DNA from: SW4 sp042466115
GTDB lineage: Bacteria > Pseudomonadota > Alphaproteobacteria > Rhodobacterales > Rhodobacteraceae
Direction of reading: 5' to 3'
Length of the DNA stretch: 64,000 nucleotides
NCBI RefSeq assembly: GCF_042466115.1
Contig: NZ_JAXHBQ010000001.1
Coordinates: 1,302,001 to 1,366,000, forward strand
The notes below the pieces were generated by a model, which was not told the DNA's origin, did no database searches, and saw only the letters and a list, made by a program, of their open reading frames with translations. Numbering within the stretch: position 1 is the stretch's first letter; every line of letters starts with the position of its first letter. Shown here piece after piece: positions 35,930 to 44,938 of the stretch. A program made the position numbers and the translations under genes.

Positions 35930-37224
35930 CCGACGCCATGATCGGTGGCCGCTTCGAACGCGGCCCCGATCGCCAACACCGTGTTTTCATCGCCGTGCCG
36001 TCCGACAATTTGCAACCCAAGCGGCAGGCCATCCACAAACCCCATCGGCACCGAAAGCGCGGGATGACCTGTCATATTGAAGGGCAGCGTACGCATCGCC
36101 GTCCAGACCGGCACACCGCTGGCAAAGTCCGAAAATGGCGGCGCGGTGCCTATCGTGGTTGGCAGGATCAGGGCATCATGGTTTGCCAGTATCGCATCAA
36201 TCGCGGTGCGTAACGGCGCGACATGTGCCCGCGCCTTTGCTTCGTCGGCAACCTTGGCACCCGACAGGATACTGGCCCGCGCCATGTCACCCAGTTTCCC
36301 GGCCTTGGCCGCTGCGCCATGGGTCGCGAAACATTCGGCCAGCAATATGTCCGTTCCGGCGCGTTCCGCCGCGTCATAATCGGGCATGTCGACCAATGAA
36401 ATGCGCGCGCCGCAAAGGCTGAGGGCTGATGCCACCGCATCCAATGCGGACAACACCGGCCCATCCGCCCAGCCGCGCCCATAGGCAAGTGACATGCCGG
36501 ACATGTCCCGCAACGCACCACCCTGCCCGCCGATCACTGCAAACGCTGCCGCCGCATCCGCAACCGTGCGCGCGATCGGCCCCACATGATCCAGTGAGGG
36601 AGACAGCGGCATCACACCCTGCATCGGCACCGCCCCGAATGTCGGCTTGAACCCGACGACCCCGCAATAGGACGCAGGGCTGCGCAGTGATCCGCCGGTA
36701 TCCGTGCCAAGGGAAACGCGGACCATGCCCGCTGCCACCGCCGCCGCCGATCCTGATGATGATCCACCCGTGATGTGATCAGGGTTCCAAGGGTTCACAG
36801 GGGGCGGGTAGAGGCTGGTAAAATCTGGCCCCACTGTCGCAAGTTCATAGGTCGCCACAAGGCCAAGTGGCACCGCGCCCAGATCAATCAAACGCTGCAC
36901 GGCGGGTGCCGTGTGTGTCGCTTTGCGCGTTTCCTGACTGCGCGATCCCCAGCGCACGGGCCAGCCCGCAACATCAATCACATCCTTGATTGCAAAGGGA
37001 ATTCCTTGCATCGGGCCGTGGTCCATGCCTGCCTGAAACATCTGATCCGCAGCGGCCGCGGCCTGTAATGCATCCTCCCGTGCGACATGCACAAAAGCGC
37101 CAATCACCGGATTGCGCGCATCAATCCGTTCCAGATGCGCCTTGGTCAGTGCCAGCGATGTCAGCGCCCCGTCCCGCAAGGCCCGCCCTGCCTGCGCAAT
37201 ATCAAGATCGGCAGGGTTATCCAT
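35911..37224 (-). CDS. Amidase signature family hydrolase
   Basis: The 437-residue enzyme has the Ser-cisSer-Lys triad context: lysine in GIPFAIKDVIDVAG, the cis-serine region GGSSSGSAAAVAAGMV, and the nucleophile region TDTGGSLRSPASYCGVVGFKPT. The family hydrolyses amides and includes GatA, but the absence of gatB/gatC nearby and the short C-terminal part argue for a catabolic amidase. The ATG at 37224 overlaps the stop of the upstream alpha/beta hydrolase by 8 bp. It is the last gene of the minus-strand unit running from the bicupin gene. Confidence 0.88.
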   Translation of the reverse strand: MDNPADLDIAQAGRALRDGALTSLALTKAHLERIDARNPVIGAFVHVAREDALQAAAAADQMFQAGMDHGPMQGIPFAIKDVIDVAGWPVRWGSRSQETRKATHTAPAVQRLIDLGAVPLGLVATYELATVGPDFTSLYPPPVNPWNPDHITGGSSSGSAAAVAAGMVRVSLGTDTGGSLRSPASYCGVVGFKPTFGAVPMQGVMPLSPSLDHVGPIARTVADAAAAFAVIGGQGGALRDMSGMSLAYGRGWADGPVLSALDAVASALSLCGARISLVDMPDYDAAERAGTDILLAECFATHGAAAKAGKLGDMARASILSGAKVADEAKARAHVAPLRTAIDAILANHDALILPTTIGTAPPFSDFASGVPVWTAMRTLPFNMTGHPALSVPMGFVDGLPLGLQIVGRHGDENTVLAIGAAFEAATDHGVGQPSFI

Positions 37225-37918
37225 CAATGCGTTCCAACCAATGCGCAAGCGCGGCTGTCGTCTGTTCGGGCTGCTCCAACGTTGGCAGGTGTCCCGCATT
37301 TTCAATCACCTGCAGGGTGCTGCCGACCACAAGACCATGCATCAAATCATGTCGCGCCACCGGACACAGCGCATCATCACGCCCACACAGGATCAAGGTC
37401 GGGCAGGTCACGCCGTGCAGGGTGTCCTGCTGGTCCGGGCGCGATTGCAAGGCGCGGGATTGGTTGATGAACACCTGCGCACCAAGGCTGTGAGCCATGG
37501 CCATGCAGAGGTCCAGAATGTCGGCGCGGCGCGGGCCGTCTGTCAGGTAGTTCGGTTTCATTTCTTCGCGCATCACGGATGCAAGGCGGCCCGCCTGCAC
37601 AGATGCGATTTGCGGGTCGCGCTGTGCCGCCACAGCTGCGTTTTCCGCCTTTGGGTTGGTATCAAGCAGCGCCAGCCCAAGCACGCGATCAGGCGCTTGG
37701 CGGATCACCTCCATCGCGACGATCCCGCCCATGCTAAGCCCCGCAAGCGCAAAATGCGGCGGGGCGTGGGCAAGAACATCCTGCGCCAGCGCTGCGATGG
37801 TGTCGGCGCCGCCGATCGGTGCCACCTGCACCGCACGCCCTGCCGAAAAAGCCGCGATTTGCGGCGCGAACAACCGCGCATCGCACATCATTCCGGGCAA
37901 CAAAACCAGTGGTGTCAT
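37217..37918 (-). CDS. Alpha/beta hydrolase
   Basis: A 233-residue single-domain hydrolase with nucleophile elbow GLSMGG, acid residue in CGRDDALCP and late histidine in NAGHLPTLEQP. The short N-terminus LVLLPGMMCDARLF forms the oxyanion region. It is 4 bp overlapped with the MetE-like gene upstream and coupled to the amidase gene downstream. It probably cleaves an ester or lactone in the same pathway; the substrate is not deducible. Confidence 0.88.
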   Translation of the reverse strand: MTPLVLLPGMMCDARLFAPQIAAFSAGRAVQVAPIGGADTIAALAQDVLAHAPPHFALAGLSMGGIVAMEVIRQAPDRVLGLALLDTNPKAENAAVAAQRDPQIASVQAGRLASVMREEMKPNYLTDGPRRADILDLCMAMAHSLGAQVFINQSRALQSRPDQQDTLHGVTCPTLILCGRDDALCPVARHDLMHGLVVGSTLQVIENAGHLPTLEQPEQTTAALAHWLERIDG

Positions 37919-39036
37919 GACGCGCGCTTGGCCCCTTCGGACAGGGCGGCAAGTTTCGCATAGGCGATGTCAGGATCAACCGCACCAAACCCTGCGAATG
38001 TGCCAAAGCCGCAATCACTGCCTGCGATGACGCGATCAGCCCCGACGATATTCACAAACCGTGCGACACGTTCGGTCACCAGATCAGGGTGTTCGACAAA
38101 ATTCGTTGTCGTATCCACAACCCCCGGCACAAGCACCTTGGTATCGGGAATATCCGCCGCGCGGTCACGGAACACGGCCCATTCGTGGCCATGGCGCGGG
38201 TTCGAGGTTTCAAACAGCGTGTAGCGGGCCTTGGCCGACATCAGCGTGTCAAACATCTTGGCCATGGGAATGTCGCAGATATGCGGCCCCTCGTAATTGC
38301 CCCAGCAGATGTGGATGCGCACACGGTCTTCGGGAATGTCCTGCAAAGCATGGTTGAGCGCCTCAACGTGGCTGGCGGCGACCTTGATGAATTCATCGTC
38401 CGACAGATCGTTGAACAGCATATGCCGCGACAGGGCCAGATCGGGGCAATCCAGTTGCAGGTCCAGACCCGATGCCACGATGGTTTCGTATTCCGCCTTC
38501 ATCGCATCCGCCAGGGCGGCCAGATATGCATCGCGCGTGGCATAGAAATCGTTTTGCAGGAACAGCGAAATCACACCGGGGCTGGCCGCATTCATAAAGC
38601 CGCGTTCGGCACCGTGTTCGGCCATGGCGGCGCGCAGATTGGCGATGTCTTTTTCCAGCTCGCCCTGCCCTTTGGACTTGACCTCGCTCACGCACATGGG
38701 GCGCGCGTATTGCGGGCTGCCGCCATCATCGGCAAGACGTTTCAGAAAGGTCGGAAACTGTTTGAGATCGGCAGGCGCGTTGCGCGGGCTGTCACCGTCA
38801 AAACCGGTGTAGCGATCCTTGACGTAGGTGGCATAGCTGATCTTGGATGTCTCGCCATCACTGACAATATCAACGCCCGCCGCAACCTGTTTGCGCACGG
38901 TTTCGGACACCGCTGCGGTCATGCAGGCATCGAAATCCGGCTGATCGAATTCCTTGCCATTCTCGCGCGCGAAAATGAAATCAACCACCTCCTGCGTGCG
39001 CGGGAGGGAGCCGACATGAGTGGTAAGAACGGTCAT
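37915..39036 (-). CDS. Cobalamin-independent methionine synthase-like (MetE C-terminal family) protein
   Basis: The 373-residue protein matches the C-terminal catalytic half of MetE only. It has N-terminal LTTHVGSLPRTQEVVDF, the metal-ligand segment RIHICWGNYEGPH (His, Cys) and the final cysteine in AGSDCGFGTF, preserving a zinc site. It lacks the MetE N-terminal domain. Relatives are methyltransferases or lyase-like enzymes of varied roles, so a methyl-group transfer or C-S bond step in the local pathway is possible. It is tightly packed between the dipeptidase (12-bp gap) and the alpha/beta hydrolase (overlap). Confidence 0.82.
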   Translation of the reverse strand: MTVLTTHVGSLPRTQEVVDFIFARENGKEFDQPDFDACMTAAVSETVRKQVAAGVDIVSDGETSKISYATYVKDRYTGFDGDSPRNAPADLKQFPTFLKRLADDGGSPQYARPMCVSEVKSKGQGELEKDIANLRAAMAEHGAERGFMNAASPGVISLFLQNDFYATRDAYLAALADAMKAEYETIVASGLDLQLDCPDLALSRHMLFNDLSDDEFIKVAASHVEALNHALQDIPEDRVRIHICWGNYEGPHICDIPMAKMFDTLMSAKARYTLFETSNPRHGHEWAVFRDRAADIPDTKVLVPGVVDTTTNFVEHPDLVTERVARFVNIVGADRVIAGSDCGFGTFAGFGAVDPDIAYAKLAALSEGAKRAS

Positions 39037-39048
39037 CTTCTGGTCCTT

Positions 39049-40077
39049 TCAAAGTGCATTTCGCAAGAATGCGCGCCAGTTACCGGCACAAAGTTTGTCG
39101 ATCAGCGCATCACCAAATCCGTGGGTCTGCATCGCGGTCACAAGGTTGGGCAGGTCAGCGGCCGATTGCAGCGCGTCAGGCATCGGCGCACCGTCAAAAT
39201 CCGATCCGAACCCGACATGGTCCTCGCCCGCGTGGGTGATCATGTGATCAAGGTGGCGCAGGCAGGCATCAATCGTGCTGCGCCGCGTGGTCCAACCCGC
39301 CTCGTCCAGAAAGATCGTGCCAAAATTCAACCCGACCATGCCACCGGTTTCGCCCACGGCGCGCAGTTGCGCATCGGTCAGGTTGCGCGTCACAGGGCAA
39401 ATCGCGTGGGCATTGGAATGGGTTGCGACCAGCGGCAAGCCCGCCTCGCCCACATCCCAAAAGCCCTTTTCCGTCAAGTGGCTGGTGTCGATCACCACCC
39501 CCAGATCGCGGCAGCGCGCAATCAGCGCCTGCCCCCGTTCCGTCAGCCCCGGCCCCGTATCACCTGTGCGATCCCAGCCAAAGGGCACGCCTTCGCCAAA
39601 CACCGTGCGCCGTGACCAGACAGGCCCAAGCGAACGCAGGCCAAGCGCATAAAGCGCATCCAGCGCCAACAGATCCGGCCCGATACACTCCGCCCCTTCA
39701 AGGTGCAGCACGCAGGCAATCGCGCTACTGCCAAAGGCGGAATCAAGGCTGGCCGCATCGGTGCAGATCACCAGATGCCCTGCCGCCTGCAACTGGTGCG
39801 CAAGTCCGGCCTGCCCGATGATAGCCAGGGCCGCGATATCTTCGGGCAGGTCGGGCGGCAACGCCCCTGTCATCAAGGCCGGGTCAAAATCGTCCAGATC
39901 AAATGGTTCGCGCGCGGACGGTGCGAACATGGCAAAAAACCCGCCCGCGAACCCGCCTGCACGTGCGTTTGGCACATTGACATGGCCTTGGGCGCGCGCG
40001 AAAGTATCCGGCGTTTCACGCGCGGCCCACATCCGCCCCAAAGCATCATTGTGCCCGTCAAAAATCAGCCTTGCCAT
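39049..40077 (-). CDS. Membrane dipeptidase-family protein (peptidase M19)
   Basis: The 342-residue enzyme keeps the canonical metal motifs: N-terminal FDGHNDALGRMW, HLEGAECIG with a bridging glutamate position, DTSHLTEKGFWDV and LVATHSNAHAICP, and GSDFDGAPMP near the end. The start is the ATG at 40077, overlapping the bicupin stop by 13 bp; no signal peptide is present, so it acts in the cytoplasm. M19 enzymes hydrolyse dipeptides and related amides, including D-amino acid or dehydropeptides. Together with the amidase it suggests an amide- or peptide-bonded substrate for this unit. Confidence 0.87.
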   Translation of the reverse strand: MARLIFDGHNDALGRMWAARETPDTFARAQGHVNVPNARAGGFAGGFFAMFAPSAREPFDLDDFDPALMTGALPPDLPEDIAALAIIGQAGLAHQLQAAGHLVICTDAASLDSAFGSSAIACVLHLEGAECIGPDLLALDALYALGLRSLGPVWSRRTVFGEGVPFGWDRTGDTGPGLTERGQALIARCRDLGVVIDTSHLTEKGFWDVGEAGLPLVATHSNAHAICPVTRNLTDAQLRAVGETGGMVGLNFGTIFLDEAGWTTRRSTIDACLRHLDHMITHAGEDHVGFGSDFDGAPMPDALQSAADLPNLVTAMQTHGFGDALIDKLCAGNWRAFLRNAL

Positions 40078-41030
40078 GTCAGGCCGGCCGGATCGCCTGT
40101 GGCGACAACATGATAAAGGCTTGCCTCGCCGGTCATTGACGGCACCGCACAATGGGCAAGGTTTTCCGGCACCGACATGGTGTCACCTGGTGCCAGCGTT
40201 GCCGCGCCACCATCCCATGTGACCCGCCAATGCCCGCGCATGGGCATCAGCACGGACGGGTAATTGTGGCTGTGTTTCGCATCGGTTGCGGACCCGCGTG
40301 TGATGAAATCAATCTCGAACCCCGGCTTGTCGCGCAACAGGCCGTGTTCGCCGACAACCGTCACCGGTTTCCTATCCGCCAGCGCCATCATATCCCAATA
40401 ACGGGCCACGTGATTGGGCAGCACTTGGGCCGTGGTCGGTTCGGGCCGTTTGGCCAGTTCCGCGTCCGACATCAGCGGCATCGGCTTTACGCCATCTGGC
40501 AGTTTTTGCTGGCGTTTCGTGTCATAGAGCTTGCCGTTGTCGCCCAGGATCAGCCCATGATCGGCGGCATCTTCAATCACTTGCGGCGCCCACATGACAC
40601 CGCCACCGGCATCGTCACCGCCCAGCACGGCCATGATCATCCCGTAATCCGTGCCGATGTTTTCAAATCCGCGGAAAATGCCCGTCGGGATGTTGAAAAT
40701 GTCACCTTCTTCCAGCGTGACCTCGCCCGCGTCGCCATACCGGCCCCAGAAAAACCGCCACTTGCCCTTGAGCACGAAAAACACCTCGGCTGTGTGGTGA
40801 TCATGCAGGCTGTTGCGGCACTTGGGCGGTTGGCCCGCCGCACCAATGTTGAACCCGTGCGGGATCGCGATATGCACGTGCTGGTCGGGGCTTTCGGATA
40901 CTCCACCACCGATGATGGTAAAATTTTCCTTTTGATCCGAACCGGGCGTATGCGCATCAATAAAGGCGGTTTTGCAGGGTTGCAGATCGCCGTAACGAAC
41001 GATGCGGGATTCCATTTCTTGCGGTGTCAT
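40065..41030 (-). CDS. Bicupin protein of unknown substrate
   Basis: The 321-residue protein has two cupin domains. The first shows CRNSLHDHHTAEVFFVLKGK with the metal-binding H-x-H...E pattern and GDIFNIPTGIFRGFEN. The second shows KHSHNYPSVLMPMRGHWRV and APGDTMSVPENLAHCAV, with weaker metal ligands. Size and layout resemble gentisate-dioxygenase-like or isomerase-like bicupins, but no activity can be assigned. It leads the five-gene minus-strand unit to the amidase. Upstream is a 139-bp gap to the NTF2-like gene, the widest break in the otherwise continuous operon. Confidence 0.8.
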   Translation of the reverse strand: MTPQEMESRIVRYGDLQPCKTAFIDAHTPGSDQKENFTIIGGGVSESPDQHVHIAIPHGFNIGAAGQPPKCRNSLHDHHTAEVFFVLKGKWRFFWGRYGDAGEVTLEEGDIFNIPTGIFRGFENIGTDYGMIMAVLGGDDAGGGVMWAPQVIEDAADHGLILGDNGKLYDTKRQQKLPDGVKPMPLMSDAELAKRPEPTTAQVLPNHVARYWDMMALADRKPVTVVGEHGLLRDKPGFEIDFITRGSATDAKHSHNYPSVLMPMRGHWRVTWDGGAATLAPGDTMSVPENLAHCAVPSMTGEASLYHVVATGDPAGLTWQG

Positions 41031-41101
41031 TTTGATTATCCTGGCAATAAATTTGATTTTTCATGTTCAAGTTTGCCTTTTCAGGACGGCGGACGCAGGT
41101 T

Positions 41102-41123
41102 GAGCCGCCGTGCGCGACGGCTC
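41102..41123. other. Imperfect hairpin in the 139-bp gap upstream of the bicupin gene
   Basis: GAGCCG (41102-41107) pairs with CGGCTC (41118-41123), extended inward by two G-C pairs after one mismatch. No T run follows on the minus strand, so it is not a clear terminator. It could be an RNA-processing or stability element between two halves of a long operon. Confidence 0.35.
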
Positions 41124-41169
41124 GCCAGATACCCGTGCAACGGTCGCAATCCAAGCGCCAATGGCAACA

Positions 41170-42144
41170 TCAGATAACCCCTGTGTGCAGGTGGATCTGC
41201 TTCCAGATCGCAACCTCGTCGATCAAAGTATATTCGCGGCGCAGGCCACGTTCGCCCCATTCGGCGTGGGTAATGCCCATGACATGCACCTCGGCCCCTG
41301 TTGGCGCGCCAAAGAACCCTGAACCGGCGTGTTTTCCGGTCAGCGACCAGCGCACGGCGGCACGGTTGGGCAGGCCCGCGTCATCGCGCCCGATCTGGTG
41401 ATCAATCCTGAAATCGGCGGTCGGAAAGGATGACCGCAGGCGCATCCAGTCGGTTTCGACAAAATCCCAGCCCCAGCCGCCACGCGCACCCCAGTGTTCG
41501 GTTTTGACGGCGCGGTCATAATCGCTGCGGATCACAGCGAAATCCTTGTCCATGATTCGTTGCAGGATCGTCGCAAGGGTCTTGCCCCATGCATTGTCAT
41601 TGCCCCGCCCCTTGTATGGCCCCTGCACATCGTGGCTGGGGTGAAAGGGGCGCTGGCACTTGTCCGGCCCGCCTTCCTGGGCGATCTGATACTGCGCATA
41701 GTCGGACGGATCCCAACCCAACTGGCGCGCAATCCCGCCCACATCGCGGATCAACCATTCATCGTCGATCACGTCATTGCGGGCGGCGCAATCGGCAATG
41801 GCATGGATCGTGAAACGCTTGCCCGTCGGCGCGCCAAAAGCGCCGTGGCCGGTGTGCGTGCCCGATGTCACCAAACGGTGCGACGACAGGAACCCGTCAT
41901 CTTCGTTGCCCGACCAGATCACATCATCGGCCAGCAATTCACGGTCGGGAAATTCGGCCAGCGTGGCCAGGGTGCCGTCAATCACACCCGCGTTGCCCGT
42001 CACAAGGCCGGACGGAAACCGCATGGGGATGTCCTTGGCATAGTAATGGTGCAAGGTGGCCAGCCCGCGATCTTCCCAGATTTCCTTGGTGATCTTCACG
42101 ATATAGTCTGGCAAGTCTTTGAACTGGTTTGAAAACCCCTTCAT
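41170..42144 (-). CDS. Two-domain NTF2/SnoaL-like protein, copy A
   Basis: The 324-residue protein consists of two NTF2-like halves. Each has an N-terminal helix pair and a strand region with the repeated motif FGAPTG (GHGAFGAPTGKRFTIHAIADC in the first half, GSGFFGAPTGAEVHVMGITHAE in the second) followed by an acidic strand (DEWLIRD; REYTLIDE). Single-domain relatives include SnoaL-type polyketide cyclases and various hydratases or isomerases. It is closely similar to copy B just upstream, whose stop overlaps its start (ATGA). It starts at the ATG at 42144 (MKGFSNQFKDLPDYI). No signal peptide. Function unknown, probably an enzyme of the local pathway. Confidence 0.82.
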   Translation of the reverse strand: MKGFSNQFKDLPDYIVKITKEIWEDRGLATLHHYYAKDIPMRFPSGLVTGNAGVIDGTLATLAEFPDRELLADDVIWSGNEDDGFLSSHRLVTSGTHTGHGAFGAPTGKRFTIHAIADCAARNDVIDDEWLIRDVGGIARQLGWDPSDYAQYQIAQEGGPDKCQRPFHPSHDVQGPYKGRGNDNAWGKTLATILQRIMDKDFAVIRSDYDRAVKTEHWGARGGWGWDFVETDWMRLRSSFPTADFRIDHQIGRDDAGLPNRAAVRWSLTGKHAGSGFFGAPTGAEVHVMGITHAEWGERGLRREYTLIDEVAIWKQIHLHTGVI

Positions 42145-43163
42145 GCGTGGGCTCCTGTCTGAAGTAGAATTTGTTTCCAGATCGCGGTTTCGTCGATCAG
42201 TGTGTATTCGCGCCGGATGGTCGGATCGCCCCACGTGCCCTTGCCCGCAAAGGGGCCGAATTCGGCGTGGCTGATTCCCATGATGTAAACCTCGGCACCT
42301 GTGGGCGTGCCAAAGCGGCCCCAGCCTGCGTGCTTGCCATGCAGCGACCAGCGCACAGCTGCGCGCGGCGGCATCATTGGATCGTCCCGCCCGATCACAT
42401 GATCAATGGTGAACGCGGCGTCGGGAAAGGCACTGCGCAGACCCATCCAGAAATTGTCGGCATCCGCCCAACCCAGCCCGTCCTGCGCGCACGGATAATG
42501 CAGGTTCACGGCACGATCATAATGGCGCGGGATCACGTCCATGTCCGCGCCCATGATCGCGCGCAGGGTATCGGCATAGCGCGCGCCGATTGGGTTATCG
42601 TTGCCCTGCCGGTCATAGGGGCCAGCCACATCATTGGCGGAGGTCATGGGGCGCACGCAGGTGTCCGGCCCCCCTTCGCGGGCGATCAGATCGCGGGTCC
42701 AGTCAACCACGTCAAAGCCCATCTGGGACACAATCGCCGATTGGTCACGCACCAGCCATTCGTCGTAAACCGCGCCATCACGGATCGCGCAATCGGCCAG
42801 AATACGATATTTCACCTGCTTGCCGGTCGGCGCGCCATACATGCCCGCGCGGTCATGCGTTGCGGTGCAGATCAGCCGGTGCGACGACAGATAGGCATCC
42901 GAAGTCTTGGTCGCCCCATCAGGATCGTCGCACCAGATCACATCTTCGCCCAGCAATTCGCGGTCGGGAAATTCGGCAAGCGTGGCCATTGTGGCGGCGA
43001 TCACATTTGTATTGTCCACCACCACGGACGCAGGCGAGCGCACGATCAACCCGTCCGAATATAGCCCGCGCAGCGACCCGATACGCCGGTCCTCCCAGAT
43101 TTCCTTGGTGATGCCGATGATGTAATGGGGGACATCCTGCCATTTGGGATCAAAGCCGCGCAT
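42141..43163 (-). CDS. Two-domain NTF2/SnoaL-like protein, copy B
   Basis: The 340-residue paralogue of copy A begins MRGFDPKWQDVPHYIIGITKEIWEDRRIG, matching copy A's start (IVKITKEIWEDRG). Both halves carry the motif (MYGAPTGKQVKYRILADC; RFGTPTGAEVYIMGISHAE) and the following D/E-rich strands. It lies 3 bp after the stop of the LacI regulator and overlaps copy A by 4 bp, so both belong to the long operon. Tandem duplication is evident, with clear divergence, suggesting different substrates or subunits of a heteromer. Confidence 0.82.
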   Translation of the reverse strand: MRGFDPKWQDVPHYIIGITKEIWEDRRIGSLRGLYSDGLIVRSPASVVVDNTNVIAATMATLAEFPDRELLGEDVIWCDDPDGATKTSDAYLSSHRLICTATHDRAGMYGAPTGKQVKYRILADCAIRDGAVYDEWLVRDQSAIVSQMGFDVVDWTRDLIAREGGPDTCVRPMTSANDVAGPYDRQGNDNPIGARYADTLRAIMGADMDVIPRHYDRAVNLHYPCAQDGLGWADADNFWMGLRSAFPDAAFTIDHVIGRDDPMMPPRAAVRWSLHGKHAGWGRFGTPTGAEVYIMGISHAEFGPFAGKGTWGDPTIRREYTLIDETAIWKQILLQTGAHA

Positions 43164-43166
43164 GTC

Positions 43167-44180
43167 TTATCCTGTGGTATCTTGGGTCGAGCCGCGCAAA
43201 ACCAGCTCTCCCTTCAGTTTGATCTTGTCGGCGGGCACACTTGGGTCGGCGATACGGATCAACAGTGCATCAACAGTTTGCGCCACCATCCGGTTGATCG
43301 GCTGGCGGTAACTTGTCAGATCATAGGCGGGCCAGGCGGCAATCGGCACATCGTCAAAACCGGCAATCGCCACGTCTTGGGGCACCCGCAATCCCAGCTT
43401 CAACCGCAGCGCATCCAGCACCGCAAAGGCCATGTGATCGTTGCACACGAATGCCGCATCCGGGCGATCACCCCCTGCAAACATTTCCAACGCGGCGGCG
43501 CGGGCGGCGCCATATTCAAACGCACCAACCTCGCGCGAATGAAGCGACAACCCCGCCTCCGCAAGTCCGTCACGAAATCCTGCCTCGCGGTCGCGCTGGG
43601 TCGAGGCACCCTCAAAGCCGGCGATATATCCGATCCTGGTATAACCAAGCGCTGCAAAATGCTGCGCAATCTCGAACCCGCCGCGATAGTTGTCGGTTGT
43701 CACGGAACACATCGAGTCATTGTTCTGGTCACGGTTGAACAGGACGACAGGAATACCGTGATCCTGACAGCGTTCGGCCAGTTCAGACGACATTGAAACC
43801 GACGCCAGAACAATCCCATCTACCTGATAATCAAGAATTTCCTTCATCACATCCTGCACATCGCCCACCGTGGGCGCGGCCATGAAAACCAGCACGTGAT
43901 AGCCCTGCGCCTGCAACGCAACCGAAAGCCGCTCGACGGCCAGCGGATAGAACTGGTTATCAAGATAGGCGACGACAAGGCCGATGATCCGGCTTTTGCC
44001 GGTAATCATCGCGCGGGCCAGAACATTGGGGCGGTAGCCCAGCACCCGTGCCGCGCGTTCGACCTTTTCACGGGTGCTTTGCGATACACTTGCGCCGGGG
44101 GTAAATACGCGGCTCACGGCCGATTGGCTGACGCCCGCCTTTTGGGCAACTTGTTGCGATGTGACGCGGTCACTGGCCAT
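43167..44180 (-). CDS. LacI-family transcriptional regulator of the locus
   Basis: The 337-residue regulator has an N-terminal LacI helix-turn-helix and hinge (TSQQVAQKAGVSQSAVSRVF, then LGYRPNVLARAM) and a periplasmic-binding-protein-like effector domain. The start ATG at 44180 shares a base with the SDR stop (TGATG). It is embedded in the middle of the operon it most likely controls. Three LacI-type operator copies in this window lie upstream of the transporter, the HisD-like gene at 34634 and the NTF2-like gene at 52108. The effector is probably the transported sugar-like compound or an intermediate. Confidence 0.92.
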   Translation of the reverse strand: MASDRVTSQQVAQKAGVSQSAVSRVFTPGASVSQSTREKVERAARVLGYRPNVLARAMITGKSRIIGLVVAYLDNQFYPLAVERLSVALQAQGYHVLVFMAAPTVGDVQDVMKEILDYQVDGIVLASVSMSSELAERCQDHGIPVVLFNRDQNNDSMCSVTTDNYRGGFEIAQHFAALGYTRIGYIAGFEGASTQRDREAGFRDGLAEAGLSLHSREVGAFEYGAARAAALEMFAGGDRPDAAFVCNDHMAFAVLDALRLKLGLRVPQDVAIAGFDDVPIAAWPAYDLTSYRQPINRMVAQTVDALLIRIADPSVPADKIKLKGELVLRGSTQDTTG

Positions 44181-44938
44181 CAGTCTGCTGTCCAACCTCC
44201 GTCAATCAACATCGACGTGCCTGTCACCAGTGCCGACGCGGGCGAGGCAAGATACAGCACTGCCCCCATGATATCCTCGACCTCGCCAACCCGGCCCAGT
44301 TTGATCTTGTCGGCAATCCACGCGGCGCGGTCGGGGTTGTCAAATGTAGCGGCTGTCAGGGGCGTGCGAACAAAGGTCGGGCAGATCGTGTTCACCCTGA
44401 TCTGGCGGGGGCCCCATTCGATGGCCATGGATTTCACCATGCCCTCCAGCCCATGTTTGGACGCGCAATAGACCGCGCGATCAATCCCGCCCACATGGCC
44501 CATCTGGCTGCTGATATGGATAATGCTGCCGCCGCTTTCAGGCATCTGCGCCGCGGCGTAACTGGACAGGAAATAAGCGGCGCGCAGGTTCAGATGCATC
44601 ACAGCATCATAGTCATCGGGAGTGGTTTCAAGGGCTGCGGAATGGCGCGCCGTGCCTGCCGAATTGACGACAATATCAAGGGCGGGCAGCGCATCAATTG
44701 CCACCTTCAGCGCGTCCAGATCACCGATATCCAGCGCCAAGGCTTCGGCAGACCAGCCCGCGGCTGTCATTTCATCAACGCTGCCTTGCAGCTTGTCGAC
44801 ACCCCGCGCTGCGCAAACCACATGCGCCCCCGCTTCGGCCAAAGCCACTGCACAGGCCTGCCCGATACCGGACGACGCCCCCGTCACAAGCGCGCGCTTG
44901 CCATCAAGACGCAGGGAAGGGGTGCGGGGCAGGGTCAT
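44180..44938 (-). CDS. Short-chain dehydrogenase/reductase (SDR)
   Basis: The 252-residue classical SDR has the TGASSGIG cofactor loop (residues 19-26), NSAGT, the catalytic serine region IIHISSQMG and the YCASK active-site motif. Acidic and basic residues after the second strand (CAARGVDK) leave NAD or NADP open. It probably oxidises or reduces a hydroxyl group of the pathway substrate, alongside the HisD-family dehydrogenase two genes upstream. A loose parallel is the SDR pair HpsO/HpsP that accompany HpsN. It overlaps the frameshifted NTF2-like gene upstream by 4 bp. Confidence 0.9.
   Translation of the reverse strand: MTLPRTPSLRLDGKRALVTGASSGIGQACAVALAEAGAHVVCAARGVDKLQGSVDEMTAAGWSAEALALDIGDLDALKVAIDALPALDIVVNSAGTARHSAALETTPDDYDAVMHLNLRAAYFLSSYAAAQMPESGGSIIHISSQMGHVGGIDRAVYCASKHGLEGMVKSMAIEWGPRQIRVNTICPTFVRTPLTAATFDNPDRAAWIADKIKLGRVGEVEDIMGAVLYLASPASALVTGTSMLIDGGWTAD

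Noticed and set aside
35911..37224. Aspartyl/glutamyl-tRNA amidotransferase subunit A (gatA)
   Set aside because: No gatB or gatC nearby, and the gene is embedded in a hydrolase operon; a general amidase is the safer call.
38089..39615. 508-codon plus-strand frame
   Set aside because: Spans two real minus-strand genes (MetE-like and dipeptidase) and shows no conserved motif.
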